Positions 1-7,700 of a DNA stretch of 19,446 nt are shown piece after piece; the first letter of the stretch is position 1, and each line of letters starts with the position of its first letter. This DNA is from Bacteroidales bacterium. Lineage in GTDB: Bacteria > Bacteroidota > Bacteroidia > Bacteroidales > WCHB1-69. The DNA lies in the NCBI GenBank assembly GCA_031257735.1, contig JAIROC010000387.1:1-19446 (forward strand). The letters are read 5' to 3'. The translations under genes and the position numbers were made by a program. The notes under the pieces were generated by a model. That model had not been told where the DNA came from, ran no database searches, and saw only the letters and a program-made list of their open reading frames with translations.

Positions 1-254
1 CCGAAATGACCTAACCCAAAACAAACCCTGTTTCCGTTAGCAACCTCTTCAATGGCGATGTCTGTGATAATTCCCAAAGAGGCTTTTAATGTAGCGGCAT
101 TCAAGTCTGTACGTCGAGATACAGCGATGTTTATCAAATCATCTTCTGTCAAGTACTTAGGAGATACTACTCGACCAAAACGGTCATCTTTACGTTCTGT
201 AATAATCAGATCGTGCAATTCTACAATTACTTCATTCTTTTCTGTTGTTGCCAT
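1..254 (-). CDS. HU-like DNA-binding protein, 5' part only (cut by window edge)
   Basis: The reading frame starts at the ATG complementary to 252-254 and stays open to base 1, giving 84 residues that begin MATTEKNEVIVELHDL. The segment DRFGRVVSPKYLTEDDLI followed by AVSRRTDLNAATLKASL matches the N-terminal HU-like domain of Bacteroidales proteins that often carry a DUF4469/Ig-like C-terminal domain: an extended start, a helical region with SRRTDLN, then a helix-turn leading to a NGNRVCFGLGHF strand. These proteins are thought to bind DNA as HU-type folds; their cellular role is poorly defined. The C-terminal part lies outside the window, so the presence of a DUF4469 domain cannot be checked. 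No clear Shine-Dalgarno is present, which is normal in this phylum. The nearest recognisable promoter on this strand is at 829-858, about 575 bases upstream. Confidence 0.85.
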   Translation of the reverse strand, partial: MATTEKNEVIVELHDLIITERKDDRFGRVVSPKYLTEDDLINIAVSRRTDLNAATLKASLGIITDIAIEEVANGNRVCFGLGHF

Positions 255-296
255 ATTTTACCTAATTTTAATTTAAAAAACATTTGATTATTAATT

Positions 297-779
297 TTAA
301 TTTTGTCTATAAAAATAGCCTTTGCTGTATGCTTGAGAGCATTCGGCAAGGCTATAGATTGTTTCTGTTTGAAAAGGATTTTTCTTGCATACATCCATTG
401 AGGATAAATATACAAGGCGCAAAAAATTATTGCTATTACTAAACTTTGTCTGAACAAAGTTAGTACAGTATTTATATATAATGTAACGCTTATCTGCGTA
501 CAAGGGAAAGACGTAACTAATCGATATTCTATAGAGAGAGAGATAGTATTGGATACTAACGTATAGTAGCGTATAGTATAGAGAAGAGAAGAGAAGAGAA
601 GAGAAGAGAAGAGAAGAGAAGAGAAGAGAAGAGAAGAGGCCTCGCGCGCACGCGAAAACTCCGCTTAAAGTTAAGCGTAGATAATCAGCATCATCGCAAC
701 GAACACACATAATTTTCCCCCCAGCGGGAACACAATATTGGACACTATTTTGACCAATTTTTATCACTTCTACTAACAT
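297..779 (-). CDS. Doubtful small ORF interrupted by a (TTCTC)n repeat
   Basis: The ORF starts 50 bases after a good promoter -10-type box and encodes about 160 residues, beginning MLVEVIKIGQNSVQYC. Roughly the first 47 residues look like ordinary protein; they include VPAGGKIMCVRCDDADYL. After that the frame passes through a pentamer repeat read as repeated LFSSL and then a Tyr/Ser-rich stretch of low credibility. Because the repeat unit is 5 bases, the reading frame after it depends on copy number, so the true C-terminus may lie in any frame. The N-terminal part resembles the start of the small ORF at 9756-10022 (QNSVQYCV against QNNVQPCI, both followed after three residues by G and K/R). 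No known family was recognised. It could be a small leader protein, a decayed gene or a phase-variable ORF. Confidence 0.3.
   Translation of the reverse strand: MLVEVIKIGQNSVQYCVPAGGKIMCVRCDDADYLRLTLSGVFACARGLFSSLLFSSLLFSSLLFSSLYYTLLYVSIQYYLSLYRISISYVFPLYADKRYIIYKYCTNFVQTKFSNSNNFLRLVYLSSMDVCKKNPFQTETIYSLAECSQAYSKGYFYRQN
437..465. repeat. Imperfect hairpin with TACTAAACTTTGT arm
   Basis: TACTAA-A-CTTTGT (437-449), a CTGA loop, then ACAAAGTTAGTA (454-465) form a 12-bp stem with one bulged A. The left arm, as the 15-mer TTACTAAACTTTGTC (436-450), occurs again at about 18632-18646 in the other repeat-rich spacer, so it is probably part of a dispersed repeat. It lies between the HU-like gene and its nearest visible promoter and could act as an RNA structure in that transcript. 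Confidence 0.5.
581..638. repeat. Pentanucleotide tandem repeat (GAGAA)11 plus GAG
   Basis: Eleven uninterrupted GAGAA units (581-635) are followed by GAG. The plus strand is pure purine through the tract. It sits inside the doubtful ORF at 297-779, where it reads TTCTC on the coding strand. Directly upstream are short CGTATAGTA repeats (about 559-580) and a GA-rich run, so the whole 530-640 stretch is low complexity. Perfect tandem repeats of this length are prone to copy-number slippage. Confidence 0.95.
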
Positions 780-828
780 ATATTACTCACGTTTTAAATA
801 TTTATTCTTTCCTGTAATTATTTTGCTG

Positions 829-858
829 CAAAGGTACAATATTTTTTAATACTAACAA
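829..858 (-). promoter_or_regulatory. Bacteroidota-type promoter reading leftward
   Basis: The complement of 829-836 is TACCTTTG, the Bacteroidota -7 element TAnnTTTG, followed by CA. A TTG that could serve as the -33 element is complementary to 856-858, giving a 19-bp spacer. The predicted start of transcription is near 822. The promoter would drive the ORF at 297-779 and perhaps the HU-like gene further on. Its upstream flank shares sequence with the promoter at 10079-10106. Confidence 0.7.
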
Positions 859-910
859 CATTTGTGTAGAAATATTTTACCATAAGTGAAGTTCGGGCTA
901 ACTCTTTTTT

Positions 911-931
911 ATAATCTATTGTAATAGTGAG
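911..931. repeat. Upstream element shared by two promoters (copy 1)
   Basis: The sequence ATAATCTATTGTAAT, one variable base, then GTGAG recurs at 10141-10161 with one mismatch. Both copies lie upstream of leftward promoters, 74 and 54 bases beyond the -7 boxes. The bases between also show patchy similarity (GGTACAATA, runs of T, ACATTTGTGTA against ACATTTATGTA). The two copies could be a regulator site or the remains of a duplicated promoter region. Confidence 0.6.
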
Positions 932-1011
932 GTGTATAAAATATGCGAGGTGTACGATTTAACATTTATAGGGAAAAATTTAATATATGTGACATACGAT
1001 AGATAAATGTT

Positions 1012-1019
1012 CCCCCCCC
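1012..1019. repeat. C8 homopolymer tract
   Basis: Eight consecutive C bases stand in an otherwise AT-rich intergenic stretch (780-1161) with no credible gene. The tract is about 175 bases upstream of the leftward promoter and not within its core elements. Confidence 0.9.
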
Positions 1020-1161
1020 TTATTATGAGTTATCATGCACTAAATAAACATTTTATCATTATTTTGTCAGAAGAGAGAAAAAGTGAGTGTTATGATGATT
1101 TTGCTCTATTTTCGCTACGTTTTGGCTACTTCATGGAAAAAGTTGAAAAAAAAAGCGAAGA

Positions 1162-1220
1162 GAGTTATGAGTTATGAGTTAGGTTGACGCACGAAACCGC
1201 CTAATCAACGCCGTCATTGC
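1162..1220. repeat. Dispersed repeat, inverted copy of 19213-19271
   Basis: This 59-base block reads GAGTTATGAGTTATGAGTT, then TGACGCACGAAACCGCC, then TAATCAACGCCGTCATTGC. The reverse complement of 19213-19271 matches it with only two mismatches. It joins three recurring modules: an 8-base GAGTTATG repeat, the TGACGCACGAAA module and the AACGCCGTCATTGC core. It lies in the gene-free stretch 780-1786, which is almost entirely repeats from here on. Confidence 0.9.
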
Positions 1221-1333
1221 AGGGAGCGCTTTCGAAACAATCAGCACATCATTGCGGGCTACCAATGACGAGATTATTCATTTTACACATATTCATCTAT
1301 CTAAATATGCTCCTCTCGGCGTAATTTTATGTG

Positions 1334-1563
1334 AACAGCAAAGGGCTGAAAGCCCGAAATCAATAGCACAGGGCAACGCCCTGTGTAACGTAACACCCTA
1401 AAACTAAGCCCTGAAAGGGCGTACTCTCTGATCTGACCCGTATGAGCAGCGCAGCTAATTATGAATTATAAAGTATTTTGTTTGCGTCAGCCAATTTTCA
1501 ATTTTCAATTATTGAAGGGCGTTGCCCAATGCTATTGATTTACGGCTTTCAGCCGTTTCTGTT
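1334..1563. repeat. Inverted pair of a roughly 50-bp dispersed repeat
   Basis: The left arm 1334-1383 contains GGGCTGAAAGCCC, AAATCAATAGCA and GGGCAACGCCC. The right arm 1514-1563 is its reverse complement with about eight differences. Each arm also holds small internal palindromes. Sequences of this kind (GGCTGAAAGCC...ATCAATAGC...GGGCAACGCCC) are a familiar interspersed repeat in Bacteroidota genomes. Between the arms are AAGCCCTGAAAGGGCG (about 1406-1421), a variant GAGCAGCGCAGCTAA at 1444-1458 and the AATTTTCAATT module. Confidence 0.8.
1482..1517 (+). repeat. TGCGTCAGC-AATTTTCAATT repeat module (without insert)
   Basis: The unit TGCGTCAGCCAATTTTCA continues into ATTTTCAATTATTGAAG. The same unit appears at 1663-1719 and, reversed, at 10162-10203 and 18735-18826. 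This copy and the one at 10162 lack the CCCGCAAGAGCAGCGG insert that the other two carry. Confidence 0.75.
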
Positions 1564-1636
1564 TCTCACATATCGTAAACTGTGCATAGTATAAACATCA
1601 TTTTCTTTTGTTTATTTGAAAGATATACCTCCTTAC

Positions 1637-1719
1637 AATGACCGCGTTGATTAGACGTTTTCGTGCGTCAGCTAATTTTCACCCGCAAGAGCAGCGGAGC
1701 TAATTTTCAATTATTGAAG
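1637..1719 (+). repeat. Composite repeat: CAATGACCGCGTT core, TCGTGCGTCAGC module and GAGCAGCGG insert
   Basis: From left to right it carries CAATGACCGCGTTGATTAG (a diverged, reversed copy of the AACGCCGTCATTGC core), TTTTCGTGCGTCAGC, AGCTAATTTTCA (1670-1681), CCCGCAAGAGCAGCGG (1682-1697) and a second AGCTAATTTTCA (1698-1709), ending in ATTATTGAAG. The 16-base insert is therefore bracketed by a perfect 12-base direct repeat. Confidence 0.85.
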
Positions 1720-1730
1720 TGTTTCAATTA

Positions 1731-1762
1731 AAGAAAAGGGCTACCCATTACTGAGCAGCCCT
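1731..1762 (-). terminator. Intrinsic terminator of the giant T9SS gene
   Basis: On the minus strand AGGGCT, a loop of about 14 bases and AGCCCT form a 6-bp stem followed directly by TTTTCTT. It lies 25 bases beyond the stop codon at 1787-1789, the expected place for a rho-independent terminator. Confidence 0.75.
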
Positions 1763-1786
1763 AGATTATCCTTCAATTATTAATTG

Positions 1787-4700
1787 TTAATTGGTTACGT
1801 TAATTATTAATTGCTTCACAAGGCGTTGACCTTTGTATTCCATGGAATAGAAGTAGACACCTGCAGCAAATGTATTTGTATTTAGTTCTATGCTATTTGT
1901 GCCATGTTCTGTATTTATGGTCTTGGAATACAATAACTGTCCACTGATACTGTGTACGTGGAAAACAACTTCTCCTGCTTCGGGTATGCTGTAATTTATA
2001 CGCGTACTGTTAGTAGCAGGGTTAGGTATGTTTTGACCCAGCGTAAAAGAGTTGGTCGTTCTTAATGATGCTATTCCTACATTATTATAATTTGTTCGTC
2101 GTGTAACAAATAGCGTATCATCTTCGGGATAATTATCCGCATTGTTCAAATAAACTCTTATGCAGTATACAGAATCATTGGGGACAGTATATTTTTCTGT
2201 AAAAGTAAATATTCTATTGGAAGAGTGTTCAACTTTAGAAATAGTCCCAGCAAGCATGTTCAAGATTTGTCCATTCAAGTCTTCTATATGTGCTGTAACA
2301 TATACATCTTCAAATTGATTAAGATCATCCGTATTTTTCACAGAAATAGTTAGGCTTTCTATTGAATCTACTTTATCCTCTTTATCTTTTGGAGGATTAT
2401 TCATTCCTGTTATGGATAGATTATGCATATCTATACATTCGTATGTAACGTTAGAAACGTTTATCAATGCAGGATCACATTTCAACGACGCTTTTACCAG
2501 TACCTGATATTTTACATCCGCAGGAGCAGTATATGGCTCTTCAAAGGTGTATTCAATACTGTCCCCTGCAAGTAAATTTATCGTTTTAGATTCCTTGACC
2601 GTTTGTGCAGAATTATCTCCTGTTATATGCAATTCCAATTCTATGTCCGAAAGATTTACATTTCCGATATTGGATAGAACAATTTCCTGTTGAACTTGCG
2701 CTCCTTTTTTAAAACAATCTTTCTCTCCGGTTAAAGACTTTACAGTTACAGCTAACTGTGGGTGCATATCTATCACAACAGTAGCCGTGTCATTTAAAGG
2801 ATTGTTATCTATGGGAGAGGTCAGATACATTTTGATGCTACTTATATCGGTCAAATCGACATCGGTTTTAACAGAAACAGTATCGAATGAAATTCCGGGC
2901 ATAAGTTTTGTCAGCGGATAAGTAAATGGTTGTTGAGAACCGATTTGTATCGTCAGACTTGTCCCTTTGAGATCGATACTCTGATTGACAATTGTTCTTA
3001 GGATGGCTTTCAATTCTTTATTTGTCATATTGCAAATGTCCATTTCGGGTGATATAACTATTTCTGATATTGCCAAATCCGGCGTTGAGGTAATCGTAAT
3101 ATGATCTATATACTGAGCAGATTGCGAATTGTACCTGTTCATTGATTCAAACTGTATTAATACACATTGTGCATTTGTATATGGTCTTAAATCTACCGTA
3201 TATTGTTGCCAACCTGTAGAATCTGCTCTTCTGTATAAAGTCATAACAGTAGTTGGGAGGTCATCTACAATAATATTTATGTCCGTATAAGATTTATCTA
3301 AAACATGAGCTGTTGCATCATGATAATACCAGAATTTCAATTCAGGATCAATTACTCCATTCAAAGCAAGCTGACGGGTAGTTAATAATGCCATTGCCCC
3401 ATAATGTCCTACATATCTCAACATCCCAATGCCTGAAAAGGGCAATATTTGCAATGTTGTATCCGTGTAAGGCATCCATGCTTCCTGTCCCAAATCTTTA
3501 ACAGGAGCAGACAAAAATTGAACAGGCATTACAAAATCATCACTACTGAAATTTTCATTTACAGGCAAACTTATTCTGTTTGAAATATAGGTATCATGTA
3601 GCGTATCATCGTAAATAACATTATCAATCGAACTTGTCAGCCATGTTTTGAAATCGTATACGCCAGTATACATGACGGATAGAGCAGACATTATTTCAAC
3701 GGTATCAAATTTTCCTGCTTCCAAAATCCCCGTACTTTTAGTTATAGAAAACGTATTCGTCATTCCTGAATTGCTTACTTCAGCTGAAAAGGTAACGGGA
3801 TACTGTGAAAAATCATAATCGTTTGTTCCGAGATTAGCTATCAGAACCTGTACAGGAACATAATTCGGAGTACATAATTCGTCTGAGTTATTCACAGGAC
3901 TTACTATTTCCAATATACTCAAATTATATCCTGTGTAAAGATTTGGGGTCAATCTTTTTGTAATTTTTATATTGGGACGATTGTATGATCGCTCCCCTGT
4001 ATATGAAGATGGAAAGAAATCGTCGTCCTGAAAATTTACAGTCATATAATAAGGAGTAGCCGTATGTGCCCAATTGTATGAGAGACCTACATAAGTTCCG
4101 TTTTGATGCTCCCAAAAGATTTCCAAATTCTTATTGGCAGGCAGAAAAAATGGCGTCGTTAAAACGATTTCTACCCAACCAGGTCCTGTAGCTCCTGTCT
4201 GTCCTGTCCAAACTTGTGTTGCTCCATTGGAAGAAGGGTCTATATAACCGGTATTTTGTATAGAATCATCTACTGCCCGCATATAACAAATCTGATTAGG
4301 AATATTCCATGATGATGAAGAAACATACTGCCACGCTATTTTAGTAATGTAAACTCCAGATGGTGTAGCTTCTGGACATATTTCTCTATACAGATAGGTT
4401 TGACGAGACCAACTATAATTGTAATACAGCGCCATTGGCGTGTACGTATTGGTTATTGTTCCCTCCCCAATAATAAGAGAGTCAATGAAAAATCCTGTGA
4501 ATTTAATAAATACCGAATCTGTTATGGTAGAAGTAGTTTTCATAGTATCGGATACAGTAAGAGAATAAATTATCTTGCTGTTATAGTATTGTTGAGGGAT
4601 GCTTACTGTCCAAATATCATTACTTTCTAATGTCATGAGTAGTGTGTCATACAAGGTATAAAGCCCATCGATGATAGATATAAGCGTTAATTTTGGAGGG

Positions 4701-7700
4701 GATAATGGAGCGCCTGTATTTGTACGTATTATTGCATTTACGTCAAAGGTCAGGCTGTAAATAGTATCTTCTACGAAAGGAGGCGCAAATTCCGACAACA
4801 ATATTACATGCGTGGAAGCCCAAACAGTATCATTCCAATTAACAGTATCTCTCTCTCCGTTGACACTTTCTATCCATACAACAACATCAAAAGTATCGGC
4901 ATTGATGGCAGTAAATGAACCAATGGACACTGTTTGTTGTCCAAGGGGCGGCAAAGGCGAATTTGCAGTCCATAGAACAATAGATTGAACTTGACCGTTT
5001 AAACTCCATCCGAAACTTGCATCCGTTATGGATGTCATGCCAAGATTTACTATGTTTATATCTATTTGACTGGATTGATTTTTCACTATGGCATTATTCC
5101 ATGTAGAGAACCGTGTTAGCATTAAATCCTGTTCCGAAAGATATGTTTCATAACTACCCATGGTAGTAGTTGTCCTTCTTGTAAACCCATTTATATCTGT
5201 CGTAACGCCTGTTATCAGTGGACAGCTTATACCAACACTGTGTAAAGGTAAGAAATTCTTTGTTGTATCTATATAAACAGGATATACTTTTACAGAATGT
5301 ATATCGGTGGGAAACTGTGCCTGCCATGCCTGCATGGTTGTTATGGCGTTACCATAATAGCCTATATTATTTGGCGCATAGTAATTATTGTAATCCATAT
5401 TATACAGATTCAAATTACCTGTACTTTTAAAATAAACAGGATAAGCATCAGGAGATGTCATAACGATACTGTTATTTTTAATCTCTATATTGTTTGATTC
5501 TGTATTGTTAATACAAATTCCATTGGCATCTTCGCTGCCTGTCATATAAATGGAATTATTGATAATATCAGATTTTGAATATTCTGCATATATTCCATAA
5601 CCGACATCTGTACTTGATGACGTAGACAGAATAATTTCATTATTGGCAATAAGCGCTCTACTTTGATTCGGATTAAGATAATAGTTATGATAATAAGCAT
5701 GAATTCCATAAGGAGCTGTTATATCTGTACTGCGTTGAATGATTCGATTACCGATAGCAGAACCATTACTTTTGTACATGCGTAATCCATACCAGGTAGA
5801 TTCTGTATTGTCTGTCCGACTTAATACCGTATTATACGAACAACTTATAAAATCAATACAGTCAGGATGAATACCTGTATGGTAATTGTTACTTACCGTG
5901 TTACTGTCAAAAATAACATTTGTCCCCAAAGCAGATGAACTTCCTCCAGAGAGATAAAAACCATAATAACCACCATCCAGCATATTGTGAATAAAAAATA
6001 AACTGTCTACAATGTCTGTTGAATTTCTGTAAACAGGACAGTAAGATGATAATGTAGTTGTTGGGTGTGCCAACAGTTTACAATCCCGTATTAGAATATT
6101 AGCACAAGAGTCTGTGAACTGAATAGCATACGTTCCACTTGTAGCAGCATCCACCGTTACATCTTTTATTATAAGATTCCGTATTTTACCTAATGTAATT
6201 CCTGCATCGGAAGACGGTCGTATAATAGCGCTGTCTGCATTGTGGTATAAGGAAGTAATGGTTAAAGAATAACCATTCATGGATTCAGCAAGATTAGTCA
6301 AATCAATATTTTCTGTAAAAATTCCATGCAGTTGCAAAGTTAAGTCGCCTATAAGTTTGCAGTCACGAATAGAATTTAAAGCAGCGGTCAGCGTTGCAAA
6401 ATCACCTCCAATGCCGACTTTCTTTGTTCCCGTCAAATCTCCCTTACATCCAAGCGTAACAAACATTAACGTATCATCAAACATAATTGAATCTAATGCA
6501 TTATTGGGCATGCTCACCCATACTGCAAATGTATCATGTTGATTTACCGTAGATATATAATCGCCTATAGTTGTAGTATCTGTAAAATCTTCCGACAAAT
6601 TACCCGACCATATCCTGGACATGGATGCGCCTCCATTTACAGACCAATTAATGGTGCAGGTTTTTAGATCCAGTATGCCTTTGTTGCGAAGTTTTACGCG
6701 TATTGGAACTGTTCCAACTGTTATCACCTCAGGAGATTCTATGGCTACCAATTCTACAGAATTAGAATCAGGACATACAACATCTATGGTTATACCTAAA
6801 TCAGGACGAGTAGATTTTACCGTAAAATTACCGCCTACAACAGGAGGAGTATTATCTGCATATCTCTGCCAAAACGTATTTTTTGCTGTAGTAGAATAAT
6901 AATATTCTGAATAAGTTGTCATGTGTGCAGAAGAGTAACAGGAAGATTTTCCACAATTCTGTTCAAACATAACAACAAGGTTGTCAACCCCATTATAGAA
7001 AAACAGATTAGTTAATGGAATATCCGTCCAACCAAGTGTATTAAAATGAAAAACACTGTCATATACCAATGTGGCATTCTGTGTTAATACCGACCAGTCC
7101 AAATCATCGGTAGTTTCATCCCATGTTGTTTTGGAGGCGGGTACTGTTTTTAGCCATATTTTCATGGGAAAAGCGCCATTTCCTGTTGTAGAGACTCGAA
7201 GCGCTATTTTTTGGATACGTCCTCCTTTAGATGTTTTCTCTGCCGGATACAGACACATCGAACGACTATATCCATAACCATGCTTGAATGGATATGTATC
7301 ACTATTAGTACTTTTTCCTTGTAATATGGATTTAGAAACGCCATTTATACAATCTATTTTATCTACAAAATAGCTTTTTCTGATTATTATCGTGTTATTC
7401 AGATTATCTGTCAAAGTAATGGAATATGTAACATCACTGCCAAACTGTATATGGGGAATTGTTGTTTTCCACAAATTGACCCTTGCATCGAAAGTCATAG
7501 GCAATGTAATATTTGTTGATGTTCCGTTATGAGTAGAAGCTACAAATAAAGATACTGTTCCGACAGTAGCGCCTGAAAACGTGTGAATACGAGCGCTTAC
7601 TTCAAAAGGACCCGTATTATATACTGTATCGGCAGGAGTATCCACAAATTCCATGAGTATATTCGCACGTCCATAAATAATTTTGGTTAAAGTATCATCA

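Noticed and set aside
227..457. Minus-strand 76-residue ORF with a hydrophobic start (MFRQSLVIAIIFCALYI)
   Set aside because: It overlaps the start of the HU-like gene, has no promoter of its own, runs through the hairpin at 437-465 and has a composition expected from AT-rich noncoding DNA.
1150..1730. Repeats as a possible CRISPR array
   Set aside because: Units are in both orientations, differ in length and order, and lack regular unique spacers; no cas gene is present.
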